NCBI GenBank assembly: GCA_947469285.1
Contig: CANIOW010000006.1
Span: forward strand, 50,044-114,043
Reading direction: 5' to 3'
Origin: Gammaproteobacteria bacterium
GTDB taxonomy: Bacteria; Pseudomonadota; Gammaproteobacteria; Steroidobacterales; Steroidobacteraceae
DNA: 64,000 nt
Below the pieces are notes generated by a model. The model did no database searches. It was not told the DNA's origin and was given only the letters and a program-made list of their open reading frames with translations. Made by a program: the position numbers and the translations under genes. Position 1 is the first letter of the stretch, and each line of letters starts with the position of its first letter. This document shows, one piece after another, positions 8,184 to 17,270 of the stretch.

Positions 8184-10091
8184 GTGAGTACGCAGGATAC
8201 CGCGACGAAACCGGCAAACGGGACTACCATCCACCGGGCACCAGGACAGGGGAATGCTACGGACAGCGAGACCTTCGAGGGCGTCCCGCCCCATGCAGAT
8301 GAGATCGCGTTGGCGCTGGGCTTGCGCGGCCAACTGGCGGGTATTCATCTGCTGGCCGGATTACCCCCCGAAACGCTCGATGCCCTAAGCGATTGCGCCG
8401 AATGGTTGGCCATTTCTGGCGGCACCACGCTGTTTGAGGCGGAGCAACCAGCGGATGCCCTCTACTGCGTCTTAAGCGGCAGCCTTGGCATCTATCCCGG
8501 CGGCCTCGACCCGTCCGACCCCCATCCCCGTCCAGTCGCCGTGGTCCGCAATGGTGAGACTCTCGGCGAAATGAGCCTCCTCGCGGAACAGCCCACCCAT
8601 CAAGCCACCGTCGTCGCCTTGCGCGACAGCGAATTGGCGCGATTCCCGCGGGTTGCGTTCGAACTGCATCTGGCCACCCACCCAGGCACGCTACGCCAGC
8701 TGGCCGGGCTATTAGCCAAGCGTCTGACGCGCGCCAACCACCAACGCTTTCACACCCACCATGCGCGCACCTTTGCCTTGCTGCCGCAAAGTACTGCCGT
8801 GGATATCGGTGCCTTTGCGGTGGCTTTGGTGGCGGCACTGGACCGGCTCGGACGGACGGAACTGGTGTGGGACACCCGCGGCGCACAACACACCGCGCAC
8901 TGGTTCAACCATCTTGAAAGCGGCGCCGATTTCGTGGTGTATGTCGGCGATGCTGGCGCGGGGCCCTGGAGCCATCTCTGCGCCAGACAGGCGGATACTT
9001 TGCTGCTGGTGGCCCGCGCCGAAGCGCCGCCGGGGCCGTGGGCGGTACTGACCGCCGTGGGTGAGGAACGCGCGCCACGGGCCCTGGTGCACCGTGCCGA
9101 ACTGGTGTTGCTGCATCCGGACGGTCTGGGTGCCGGCGCTGCCACCCGCTGGCTCGCCGACCTGCCTCCTGTGCCACATCATCACATCGTCCAGGCCGAT
9201 GACGTAGCACGCCTGGCGCGCTTGTGTACCGGCCATGCACTCGGGCTGGTGCTCGGCGGCGGCGGCGCGCGCGGCTTCGCACACTTGGGGGTGTTGCGCG
9301 CCCTGCGACGGGCCGGAGTCACCATCGACCTGGTCGGCGGGACCAGCATGGGCGCCCTCCTAGCGGCCGGGATCGCTAAAGGCTGGGACGATACCGAAAT
9401 GCGTGAGCGTTTCTTCCGCAGCTTCGTTCACAGCAACCCGCTGACCGACTACACCATGCCCTTCATCTCCTTGGTGTCGGGTCGTCGCGTCGGGCGACGA
9501 CTGCGCAAGGAATTCGGCGACGAAGACATCGCCGATCTGCGACTGCCATTTTTTTGCGTCTCGGCCAATCTCAGCGCCGGCTGCCTGGCCGTTCATCAGC
9601 ATGGCTCCTTGTCGCGCTGGCTACGGGCCAGCATCGCCATCCCCGGCATCTTGCCACCGGTGTCGGTCGGTGGTGAATTGTTTGTTGATGGCGGCTCGAT
9701 GAACAATCTGCCCGTCGACATCATGCGCACCTTGAGCCGCGGCCCCGTCATCGGTGTCGACGTCGGCGCGGACCGCGCGTTCATCACGATCGGTCCTGAC
9801 CGTGAAGAACTGCCTCCTTGGTGGCGACTCTTGGCCTTCCCCCGTGAACGCCGCGCACTTCCCAACATTTTCCGTCTGCTGTGGCGCGCCGGCATGGTCA
9901 GCAGTGACGCCGCCGCGCAACGCGCCCGCGAACAAAGCGATCTGTTACTACAACCGACACTGGAAAGTATCGACCTGCTGGACTGGGCGTCACTGGACCG
10001 TGCCGCGGACCTTGGCGAGGCCTGTGCAGAAGCCGCTATCGAGGCTGGCGCACTGGCCGCACTGCTGCCACGATACCGGGCTCGAGGTTAA
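8184..10091 (+). CDS. Cyclic-nucleotide-binding-domain patatin-like phospholipase (NTE family)
   Basis: I place the start at GTG 8184, seven bases after an AAGG Shine-Dalgarno sequence, instead of the GTG at 8154 that overlaps the divergent gene. This gives 635 residues. An N-terminal cNMP-binding domain (about residues 50-170, with FEAEQPADALYCVLSGSL and GETLGEMSLLAEQPTHQATVVAL) precedes a patatin domain. That domain has the oxyanion loop GGGGARG (about 355), nucleophile motif GTSMG (about 386) and the dyad Asp in VDGGSMNNLPV (about 501). This matches bacterial neuropathy-target-esterase-like lysophospholipases. Regulation by a nucleotide is inferred from the domain only. Confidence 0.92.
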   Translation: MSTQDTATKPANGTTIHRAPGQGNATDSETFEGVPPHADEIALALGLRGQLAGIHLLAGLPPETLDALSDCAEWLAISGGTTLFEAEQPADALYCVLSGSLGIYPGGLDPSDPHPRPVAVVRNGETLGEMSLLAEQPTHQATVVALRDSELARFPRVAFELHLATHPGTLRQLAGLLAKRLTRANHQRFHTHHARTFALLPQSTAVDIGAFAVALVAALDRLGRTELVWDTRGAQHTAHWFNHLESGADFVVYVGDAGAGPWSHLCARQADTLLLVARAEAPPGPWAVLTAVGEERAPRALVHRAELVLLHPDGLGAGAATRWLADLPPVPHHHIVQADDVARLARLCTGHALGLVLGGGGARGFAHLGVLRALRRAGVTIDLVGGTSMGALLAAGIAKGWDDTEMRERFFRSFVHSNPLTDYTMPFISLVSGRRVGRRLRKEFGDEDIADLRLPFFCVSANLSAGCLAVHQHGSLSRWLRASIAIPGILPPVSVGGELFVDGGSMNNLPVDIMRTLSRGPVIGVDVGADRAFITIGPDREELPPWWRLLAFPRERRALPNIFRLLWRAGMVSSDAAAQRAREQSDLLLQPTLESIDLLDWASLDRAADLGEACAEAAIEAGALAALLPRYRARG

Positions 10092-10134
10092 GCTGGGCAA
10101 CCTTGGCCCTCTGCCGCTTGGTGACTCACCTCCT

Positions 10135-13100
10135 GTGTCCGTGTCTTCCCTACCCCCTGCAGGCTGGCGCTTTTGGATCGACCGCGGCGGCACGTTCACG
10201 GACGTCGTCGCCATCGCGCCGAACGGCACCTGGCACAGCGACAAACTGCTGTCGTCCAACCCGCAGCAATACGCCGATGCCGCCAGCGAAGGCATCCAGC
10301 GTCTGTTGCAACGCTATGGACATTCTCCGCAAACAGTGACGGAAATCCGCCTCGGCACCACGGTGGCCACCAATGCACTGCTGGAACGGCGTGGCGCGCC
10401 GGTGGCATTGGTGCTCACAATCGGCTTTGCAGACCTGCCCATCATCCGCCATCAGGACCGTCCATCCCTCTTCCAGCGCCACCTCGAGCGCCCGCCCCCG
10501 TTGTTCACGCAGGTCATTGAAGCAAGGGAGCGCGTCTCGGCCAGCGGCGAAGTACACCAAGCACTCGATGGCGCTGCCCTGACGCAGTTAAGGCGCGACC
10601 TGATCGCTGCTCGCGCGGCCGGCATTGAAGCTGTAGCCATCTGTTTCCTGCACGGTTGGGCGCACCCGGCACATGAGCAGGTGGCAGCTGCCGCCGCATG
10701 CGACGCTGGCTTTACGCAAGTATTTACGTCACACACGGTCTCACCGCTGCCGCGCTGGGTGCCGCGCGCCGACACCACCGTGGCCAATGCCTATCTCACA
10801 CCCGTGCTGCAACGCTATACCGAAGCTTTCACCACCCGCATCGCGCCGCTGGCCGCTACCGAAGTGGCCTTCATGCAAAGCCATGGGGGCCTGACCAGTG
10901 CCGCGCACTTTCGCGGCGTTGACGCGCTGCTGTCAGGCCCGGCCGGTGGCCTCGTCGGTCTGCAAGGCGTGGGCGCTGCTATTGGGCAGAGCCGATTGAT
11001 CGGTTGCGACATGGGCGGCACCTCTACCGACGTAGCGCTCGTCGATGGGAGCCTGCCGCGTCGTGCCGTGAACCCGCTGGCTGGCCTCACACTGCAAGTG
11101 CCGATGTTAGACATCCACACCATTGCCGCCGGTGGCGGCAGCGTGCTGGCGATCACGGATGGGCGGTTGACGGTGGGGCCCGTGTCGGCGGGCGCTGACC
11201 CTGGGCCCTGCTGTTACCGACGCGGCGGGCCCCTGACCGTGACCGATGCCAACGTGTTGCTCGGCCGGCTGGTCCCCGAACGTTTCCCGAGCGTGTTCGG
11301 ACCACAGTCCGACCAACCCTTCGATGTGGCGGCGGTCAGTACAGCATTCAGCGCGCTAGCGTCATCGCTCGCGCCAACCGCACCATCGCTCCAGTCACTG
11401 GCCGAAGATTTCTTAAGTGTCGCAGTGGGGGCCATGGCCAATGCGGTGCGGCACGTGGCCCTGCGGGCCGGACACGACCCGGCTGAATTCACCTTGGTGC
11501 CTTTTGGGGGCGCCGGGGGGCAGCATGCCTGTCAGATCGCGGCCGCACTTGGTATTTCGCAGGTGCTCATTCATCCGCTGGCCTCCGTCTTGTCTGCCGT
11601 CGGGATTGGACTCGCGCCGCGGCGCGCCGTTCGACGGCGCGGCGAAGGCCGCACCTTAGCTGCCCTCGAAAGCGCTGACCTGACGCAGGCCTTTTCCCAG
11701 CTCCAACGAGAAGCACTCGAGGCGCTCACCACCATCGCTCCAGCCACCTGGGGGCTCGCCCTCCATCTGCGGGTACCGGGCACGGACGCCACACTCGCGG
11801 TCGACTGGCACGTCGGCCGCAGTACCACGCAGGTAGTGACCGACTTCATCCGTCAGTACACGCACCGTTACGGTTTCACGCCGACCGCCAGTGACGTGGC
11901 TCCCGAATCTCTGATCGTGGATGCTTTAGAAGTGGAGGCCATGGCGGACGCTGCGCGAGTACTGCCCGACGCTGCCACCCCGACGCGCGCGCTGCATCCG
12001 CCGTGCACCACAACCGCGTGGTTTTCCGGCAGCTGGCATACCGTGCCGCTGCTCGACCGTGCCGCGCTGCTGCCCGACAGCTGCATCAGCGGGCCGGCAC
12101 TCATGACCGATGATGGCGCCACCACCGTGCTCCTGCCCGGTTGGCAAGCGCGCGTGCTGGCACAAGGTGAACTCTGGCTCACGCCCATCGCAGGCGCCGT
12201 GCCCGGTGTGCGCCAGCCATTGCCGGGCGTTGATACTGCACCCACGCCCGCGCGACTCGAAATTTTCAACGGCCTGTACCAACAAGTGGCCGAACAGATG
12301 GGGCTGGTGCTGTGCGACGCCGCGCGTTCGGTGAACGTGAAGGAGCGGCTGGACTTCAGCTGCGCCGTGTTTGCTGCAGACGGTTCGCTGGTGGCGAATG
12401 CGCCGCACATGCCCGTCCACCTCGGATCCATGGGAGCCAGCGTCCGGGCGATACAGACGCGGCTGTTGGCACGCGGCACGCCCGCACAAGCCGGAGATGC
12501 CTGGCTGGTCAACGTCCCCTGGGGCGGCGGCACCCATCTGCCAGATATCACCGCCGTCTCGCCAGTGCTGCTGGACGGTGACACCACGCCACGCTTCTGG
12601 GTCGCCTCGCGCGCCCACCATGCCGATCTTGGCGGCCTGACGCCAGGCTCCATGCCACCTAACAGCACCACCATCGAAGAAGAGGGCATCACCTTCGACG
12701 GCTTCCCAGTCGTGATCGCCGGGGTCTTCCAAGACGCAGCGCTGCGCGCACAACTGCTCACCGGCCGCTGGCCCGCACGCAACGTCGAGCAAAATGTGGC
12801 CGACGTGCGCGCACAACTCGCCGCCAATGCGCGCGGCATCTTGGAACTGCGCCGCCTGTGCCAGCAGCATGGTGCGGCGCAGATCAGCGCCTATATGCAC
12901 CACGTTCAGGACAATGCCGCAGCCGCCGTCCGCGCCGCCATCGGCGCCCTCACGCCCGGTGAATGCAGCGTACCGCTCGATGCCGGCATGGTGGTTCGGG
13001 TACGCATCGATGTCGACCGGGTAGCAGGTACCGCGCGTATCGACTTCACCGGCACTTCAGCGCAGAACTTTCCACAGCCGCACAATTTCCATGCCCCGCT

Positions 13101-13836
13101 CGCCGTCACCACCGCTGCCGTGCTGTACGTGTTCCGTACCCTCATCGACCGCGACCTGCCACTCAACGAAGGCTGCTTGCGCCCCCTGACCCTGGTCGTT
13201 CCTGAAGGCAGTCTGCTGAATCCACGGCCCGGCGCCGCCGTGGTCGCTGGCAATGTGGAAACCTCGCAGGCGGTGGTAGATGCGCTCTACGGCGCACTGG
13301 GATTACTGGCGGCCAGTCAGGGAACCATGAACAACCTCACTTTCGGCGACGAGACGCACCAGTACTACGAAACCATCGCCGGCGGCGCGGGTGCGGGCCC
13401 AGGGTTCCCCGGGGCCGATGGCATCCAAACGCACATGACCAACTCGCGCATCACCGACCCAGAAATTCTCGAGCAGCGTTTTCCGGTGCGCCTCGAACAC
13501 TTCGGCTTCCGGCCAGGCTCCGGTGGCCGTGGCCAATGGCCTGGCGGCAAGGGCCTGATACGCACGCTGCGCTTTCTCGCGCCCATGACCGTGGGTCTGC
13601 TGAGCCAACGGCGCCTGCACGCGCCTTTCGGCGTGGCCGGTGGTGGCGATGCAGCCACCGGCACTGCCATACTCACCCGACTGAACGGGCCAGTAGAAGT
13701 GCTCGGCGCCTGCGCCACCGTCACCGTGAAGGCTGGGGATCAGCTGTGTATTGCAACCCCAGGCGGCGGCGGCTACGGCCCCGAGCCCACCACCACGCCC
13801 ACGCCGGCCAGCCCCTGCTCTTTGACTACTCGCTGA
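10135..13836 (+). CDS. Fused hydantoinase/oxoprolinase (HyuA-HyuB), 5-oxoprolinase-like
   Basis: An open frame extends back to 9754, but homology begins at about [16 protein letters not shown], so I choose GTG 10135 (GTG 10141 is also possible), giving 1233 residues. The first half is HyuA (RGGTFTD phosphate-binding motif, [27 protein letters not shown]). The second half is HyuB ([50 protein letters not shown]). This single-chain order is that of ATP-dependent 5-oxoprolinase, which opens 5-oxoproline to glutamate in the cytoplasm. Hydantoins are an alternative substrate class. It is followed ten bases later by an aldo/keto reductase. Confidence 0.9.
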   Translation: MSVSSLPPAGWRFWIDRGGTFTDVVAIAPNGTWHSDKLLSSNPQQYADAASEGIQRLLQRYGHSPQTVTEIRLGTTVATNALLERRGAPVALVLTIGFADLPIIRHQDRPSLFQRHLERPPPLFTQVIEARERVSASGEVHQALDGAALTQLRRDLIAARAAGIEAVAICFLHGWAHPAHEQVAAAAACDAGFTQVFTSHTVSPLPRWVPRADTTVANAYLTPVLQRYTEAFTTRIAPLAATEVAFMQSHGGLTSAAHFRGVDALLSGPAGGLVGLQGVGAAIGQSRLIGCDMGGTSTDVALVDGSLPRRAVNPLAGLTLQVPMLDIHTIAAGGGSVLAITDGRLTVGPVSAGADPGPCCYRRGGPLTVTDANVLLGRLVPERFPSVFGPQSDQPFDVAAVSTAFSALASSLAPTAPSLQSLAEDFLSVAVGAMANAVRHVALRAGHDPAEFTLVPFGGAGGQHACQIAAALGISQVLIHPLASVLSAVGIGLAPRRAVRRRGEGRTLAALESADLTQAFSQLQREALEALTTIAPATWGLALHLRVPGTDATLAVDWHVGRSTTQVVTDFIRQYTHRYGFTPTASDVAPESLIVDALEVEAMADAARVLPDAATPTRALHPPCTTTAWFSGSWHTVPLLDRAALLPDSCISGPALMTDDGATTVLLPGWQARVLAQGELWLTPIAGAVPGVRQPLPGVDTAPTPARLEIFNGLYQQVAEQMGLVLCDAARSVNVKERLDFSCAVFAADGSLVANAPHMPVHLGSMGASVRAIQTRLLARGTPAQAGDAWLVNVPWGGGTHLPDITAVSPVLLDGDTTPRFWVASRAHHADLGGLTPGSMPPNSTTIEEEGITFDGFPVVIAGVFQDAALRAQLLTGRWPARNVEQNVADVRAQLAANARGILELRRLCQQHGAAQISAYMHHVQDNAAAAVRAAIGALTPGECSVPLDAGMVVRVRIDVDRVAGTARIDFTGTSAQNFPQPHNFHAPLAVTTAAVLYVFRTLIDRDLPLNEGCLRPLTLVVPEGSLLNPRPGAAVVAGNVETSQAVVDALYGALGLLAASQGTMNNLTFGDETHQYYETIAGGAGAGPGFPGADGIQTHMTNSRITDPEILEQRFPVRLEHFGFRPGSGGRGQWPGGKGLIRTLRFLAPMTVGLLSQRRLHAPFGVAGGGDAATGTAILTRLNGPVEVLGACATVTVKAGDQLCIATPGGGGYGPEPTTTPTPASPCSLTTR

Positions 13837-13846
13837 GGATTTCAAT

Positions 13847-14866
13847 ATGACGCTGCCAACCCGCAAGCTCGGTTCACAGGGTCTTGAAGTGTCCGCTCTT
13901 GGCCTCGGCTGCATGGGCATGAGCTTCGCCTACGGTCGCGCCGTGGACCGCGACCCGGCCGAAGCGGCGGCCACCTTGCAGACGGCGCTGGATGCTGGCG
14001 TCAATTTCTTCGACACCGCTGAGGTCTACGGCCCGCACACCAATGAGGAACTCATTGGACAAGCACTGCGCGACGTATTGCAGCAACGGCGCAGTGAAAT
14101 CGTCATCGCCACCAAATTTGGATTTCGCATCGACGCTAACGGCGCCGCCCTCACCGCAGTCGACAGTCGGCCAGAAAACGTCAAGCGCGCGCTCGATGGT
14201 TCGCTGCGGCGGCTGGGCGTTGACCATGTGGACTTGTACTACCAACACCGCATCGATCCCAGCGTGCCTATCGAAGACACCGTCGGCGCCATGGCCGACT
14301 GCGTGCGGGCCGGCAAGGTTCGTTACCTTGGCCTGTCCGAAGTAGGCCCAGCCACGCTGCGTCGTGCCCATGCAGTGCATCCCATCAGCGCTTTGCAAAG
14401 CGAATACAGCGTGTGGGAGCGCGGCATCGAACGCGAAGTGTTACCCACCTGCCGCGAACTTGGCATCGGCTTCGTGGCCTATTCACCGCTAGGCCGTGGC
14501 TTTCTGATCGGCGAGGCCAAACGCGCGGAAGACTATGCCGCAGAAGGCGACCTCCGCCAGCATCAGCCGCGCATCGCCGGCGACAACTACGACCGCAACC
14601 AACACCTCGTCACGGCACTCGCGAGTTTTGCCCAGCGTCAGGGTTACACACCGGCACAAGTGGCCATCGGCTGGTTGCTGCAGCAAGGTGCAGACATCGT
14701 GCCCATTCCAGGCACGAAGCGGCGCAGCCGGCTACTGGAAAATCTGGGCGCGGTCAAAGTCACGCTCGCGCCTTGCGATCAATTCTGGTTCGAGGAACAT
14801 TTCCCAAGAGGCGTTGCGGCCGGCGAACGTTATCCCGAGCGGATGTTGTCGATGATCGGCCGCTGA
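13847..14866 (+). CDS. Aldo/keto reductase
   Basis: The 339-residue TIM-barrel oxidoreductase has the four catalytic positions of the family: Asp and Tyr in FFDTAEVYG (about residues 50-58), Lys in IATKFGF (about 85) and His in LYYQHRID (about 127). The NADPH-binding region [18 protein letters not shown] lies near residue 285. The family reduces aldehydes and ketones with NADPH in the cytoplasm. It is most similar in motif pattern to the YakC/AKR13-like group. It begins ten bases after the oxoprolinase and probably shares its transcript; a metabolic link is not evident. Confidence 0.92.
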   Translation: MTLPTRKLGSQGLEVSALGLGCMGMSFAYGRAVDRDPAEAAATLQTALDAGVNFFDTAEVYGPHTNEELIGQALRDVLQQRRSEIVIATKFGFRIDANGAALTAVDSRPENVKRALDGSLRRLGVDHVDLYYQHRIDPSVPIEDTVGAMADCVRAGKVRYLGLSEVGPATLRRAHAVHPISALQSEYSVWERGIEREVLPTCRELGIGFVAYSPLGRGFLIGEAKRAEDYAAEGDLRQHQPRIAGDNYDRNQHLVTALASFAQRQGYTPAQVAIGWLLQQGADIVPIPGTKRRSRLLENLGAVKVTLAPCDQFWFEEHFPRGVAAGERYPERMLSMIGR

Positions 14867-14883
14867 GGCCCGCGCGGCAGGTT

Positions 14884-15879
14884 TCAGACGAGCAGGTGCG
14901 AACCCAGCGTTGCCGCATCGATATTGGCACCGCAGACTATTAGCCCCACTCGTCGGCCCGCCAGCCGGGCGCGTAGCGGACCCAGCAGCGCGGCCGTGGC
15001 GGCCGCCGCGGCTGGCTCCACCGCCAGCTTGGCGCCCTCTGCCAGCAAGCGCATGGCCTCCAGCAGTTGGGTGTCCGTCACCTTCACCAGACCGTCGAGA
15101 TGCCGCCGGCAAAGCGTAAAACTCACCGGCAACGCATAGGGCGCACCGAGACTGTCGGCGATGGTTTCCACCCGCTCAATGGCCTGTGGGCACCCGGCAG
15201 CGAAACTGCGATGCATCGAATCCGCACCGACTGGCTCCACGCCAAACACCTCCACCCCCGGCGCGAGCGCCTTCACCGCGGAAGCCACGCCGGCGGCCAG
15301 ACCCCCGCCACCGATAGGCACGATGATCGCCTCGAGGTCTGGGCACTGCTCGAGAAACTCCAGACCCAGGGTCGCCGTCCCCAAGGCCGTGGCGCGCCCC
15401 TCGAACGGGTGCAAGAAAGTACGGCCCTCCTCTCTTTCAATTTGCGCCACCCATTCGAACCCACGGTGCACATCTGGAGCGATCAGCACCTGCGCGCCGA
15501 AGGCGCGGGCACGAGCTACGCGCAACGGGTTGGCGCTGGCCGTCATGACGACCTTGGCGTGCGTTCCCACCTCACGGGCCGCAAAGGCGACGGCGATGGC
15601 ATGGTTGCCAGCACTGATGGCCGTGACGCCGCGCGCACGCTGGCTGGCGTCGAGCAGGTCGGCATTGAGCAGGGCGCCACGCGCCTTAAAGCTTCCAGTG
15701 CGTTGAAATAATTCGAGTTTCAGGATAGCCAAGGTGCCCGGCAGCAGCCGCTCGGCCAGCACCGGATCCTCCCAGAAAAGCACCGGAGTGGTGCGTATCC
15801 GCGGGCCCAGGCGAGCCCGTGCATCACGAATCTCATCAGGCTGCAGGTCATCGACCGGCACAACAGCGGTGGTATTCAT
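14884..15879 (-). CDS. Threonine/serine dehydratase-like PLP enzyme (paralog 1)
   Basis: I use the ATG at 15879 (331 residues) over a TTG 18 bases upstream. The PLP-lysine motif is TGSFKARGAL (about residues 59-68) and the phosphate-binding loop is PIGGGGLAAG near residue 180. Also present are SAGNHAIAVAFAA and FGVEPVGADSM. These define the beta-family fold-type-II dehydratases and racemases: threonine dehydratase, serine racemase and hydroxyectoine-type dehydratases. There is no C-terminal ACT domain, so it is the catabolic type. A paralog with the same C-terminal pattern (RVGxxxCGxNID) lies at 55050-56075. It is convergent with the aldo/keto reductase. Confidence 0.88.
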   Translation of the reverse strand: MNTTAVVPVDDLQPDEIRDARARLGPRIRTTPVLFWEDPVLAERLLPGTLAILKLELFQRTGSFKARGALLNADLLDASQRARGVTAISAGNHAIAVAFAAREVGTHAKVVMTASANPLRVARARAFGAQVLIAPDVHRGFEWVAQIEREEGRTFLHPFEGRATALGTATLGLEFLEQCPDLEAIIVPIGGGGLAAGVASAVKALAPGVEVFGVEPVGADSMHRSFAAGCPQAIERVETIADSLGAPYALPVSFTLCRRHLDGLVKVTDTQLLEAMRLLAEGAKLAVEPAAAAATAALLGPLRARLAGRRVGLIVCGANIDAATLGSHLLV

Positions 15880-15902
15880 GCCCCCATGATGCCGCAAGGA
15901 TG

Positions 15903-15918
15903 AGTGACCCGCGTCACG
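15903..15918. promoter_or_regulatory. CRP/Clp-like palindrome GTGA-N6-TCAC
   Basis: The bases AGTGACCCGCGTCACG contain GTGA and TCAC separated by exactly six bases, the core and spacing of CRP-family sites (consensus TGTGA-N6-TCACA). It lies in the 102-base divergent gap between the dehydratase-like gene and the PilZ gene, about 64 bases before the preferred PilZ start. The outer bases of the consensus are not matched, so this is a candidate site only. Confidence 0.4.
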
Positions 15919-15981
15919 CCGGGGCGCCGACAGATGCGAGATGATTCGCGCAGCGAGGAGACCGACCCAAGAGGCAGCAGG

Positions 15982-16263
15982 ATGGAACGCAGGTTACACA
16001 CCCGACATGGCGCTAGGACGACCGTTTACGTGCAGGTGCCCGGGCGTGGCGGGAAATTGTGCAAGGCGCGCAACCTGAGCGCCAACGGCGTGTTCGTCGA
16101 AAACCGCGACCTCAGTTTGGTCAAGGGCGCGCTGGTGGAACTGGCCTTCGCCATCAACCTCGGCGCTGTCACCAAACTTCACCGGCGCACCGCCATCGTG
16201 GCGCACGTGTCGCACGCCGGCACCGGGCTGCGCATGGAAGCCAGCGGCACCAGCGGCGACTGA
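15982..16263 (+). CDS. PilZ domain c-di-GMP-binding protein
   Basis: The ATG at 15982 is preceded by GAGG with seven-base spacing, so I prefer it to the ATG at 15934 or the GTG at 15904; it gives 93 residues. The c-di-GMP motifs are an arginine cluster RRLHTRHGAR near the start and NLSANGVFV about 30 residues later, fitting the RxxxR and (D/N)xSxxG signatures. It is a single-domain adaptor of the PilZ type, cytoplasmic, probably relaying c-di-GMP to a partner not encoded nearby. A CRP/Clp-like palindrome lies upstream. Confidence 0.85.
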   Translation: MERRLHTRHGARTTVYVQVPGRGGKLCKARNLSANGVFVENRDLSLVKGALVELAFAINLGAVTKLHRRTAIVAHVSHAGTGLRMEASGTSGD

Positions 16264-16281
16264 GCGCACCAGCAGCCGCAT

Positions 16282-17247
16282 TCAAGGCGGCGCCACCCAC
16301 TCGAGCAACACCTCCGCTCCAGTACCGGCCGTCGAGTCGAGTACCGCACGGCAGCGCCACCCAGGCGCAGCGTCAGCCACCCCACGCAGCAAGCGGCGAT
16401 GTGCTGCGTGCAGCAAGTGTTCCAGCCGCAGGTCATCCGGGCCGGTCTGCGGCACCGCCAAGCGCAGCAAGGCCCATTCGGCATGCCCCGCCTCGACGCT
16501 GCCATGAAAGGCCACCGTGATGTGCCAACCGCCGACGGTACCGACAGCCCGCACCCGCCCCGCCGCTTGCCGGCAGTTGAAGCCGGTTAATAAGGCCGCG
16601 GGTGGCAATGCCGGCCCCAGACACAGCGTTTCACCCACTCGTAAGCCCGTTGCTCCCCACGAGAGCCGAGCGGCGCGGTGCTGCGCCAGCACCACCTGTT
16701 GTCGCAGTTCTGTGCGGGTCAAACGCCGCCAAAATGGCGCGCTGGCCAGCGTCTCGGCGTCTTCAGTGACCGCACCGGCGAGCGCGAGCGTGAGACAAGC
16801 CGCACCGCCGCGCACCGCTACAGCGCCCCCCATGAGCTCACCCCAGGGCAAGTGAACCCGCACCGACTGTGCAATGTCTACCGCACTAGCGTTAGTCTTC
16901 TGTGCCATCTCACGCGCAAATAGCTGCCACTGCCATGCTTCGCGAGCAGCGCTAGCGGCGCTTTGGCCGAACCAGGCACGCCAGTAACGCTGCCAACGAC
17001 CCCGCCATCCTGCGGGCTGCAGCAGCACGCGCAAGACTTGGCATCGTCCAGCTTCCAGCAGCGCTTCGACGCGGATCAACCCCATCGGTGGCCAGGCAAT
17101 TTGGGTCCAGCCAGTGCTGGCGTCTGCACCCGCCGGCCACAGTAGCGGCGCAGCCCCCGGACGGGCGAGCGCCTGCCCGGCAATGAGCAGCGTGCCATCC
17201 ATCGCCACTTCTACCGAGCGCATCCCGTGCCTTGCCAAGCGGTGCAT
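16282..17247 (-). CDS. Protein of unknown function directly downstream of the RHS gene
   Basis: The 321-residue protein starts at ATG 17247 with AGGA about eight bases upstream. I do not recognise a family. It has no clear signal peptide or membrane helix, is rich in Trp, Ala and Arg (WRGRWQRYWRAWFG near residues 80-94), and ends in WRCRAVLDSTAGTGAEVLLEW. Its start is 23 bases after the stop of the giant RHS gene on the same strand, which is the usual place for an immunity or accessory gene. At 321 residues it is large for an immunity protein. Role unassigned. Confidence 0.6.
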   Translation of the reverse strand: MHRLARHGMRSVEVAMDGTLLIAGQALARPGAAPLLWPAGADASTGWTQIAWPPMGLIRVEALLEAGRCQVLRVLLQPAGWRGRWQRYWRAWFGQSAASAAREAWQWQLFAREMAQKTNASAVDIAQSVRVHLPWGELMGGAVAVRGGAACLTLALAGAVTEDAETLASAPFWRRLTRTELRQQVVLAQHRAARLSWGATGLRVGETLCLGPALPPAALLTGFNCRQAAGRVRAVGTVGGWHITVAFHGSVEAGHAEWALLRLAVPQTGPDDLRLEHLLHAAHRRLLRGVADAAPGWRCRAVLDSTAGTGAEVLLEWVAPP

Positions 17248-17270
17248 GAACCGATCCTCATTGCCAGCAT

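Noticed and set aside
9754..10134. N-terminal extension of the oxoprolinase frame
   Set aside because: It lies inside the patatin coding sequence in another frame and lacks homology; the HyuA domain starts directly after 10135.
11868..12903. Two long minus-strand open frames (323 and 325 codons) antisense to the oxoprolinase gene
   Set aside because: They are shadows of a GC-rich coding gene; translations are low-complexity and match no family, while the plus strand has full HyuA/HyuB motifs.
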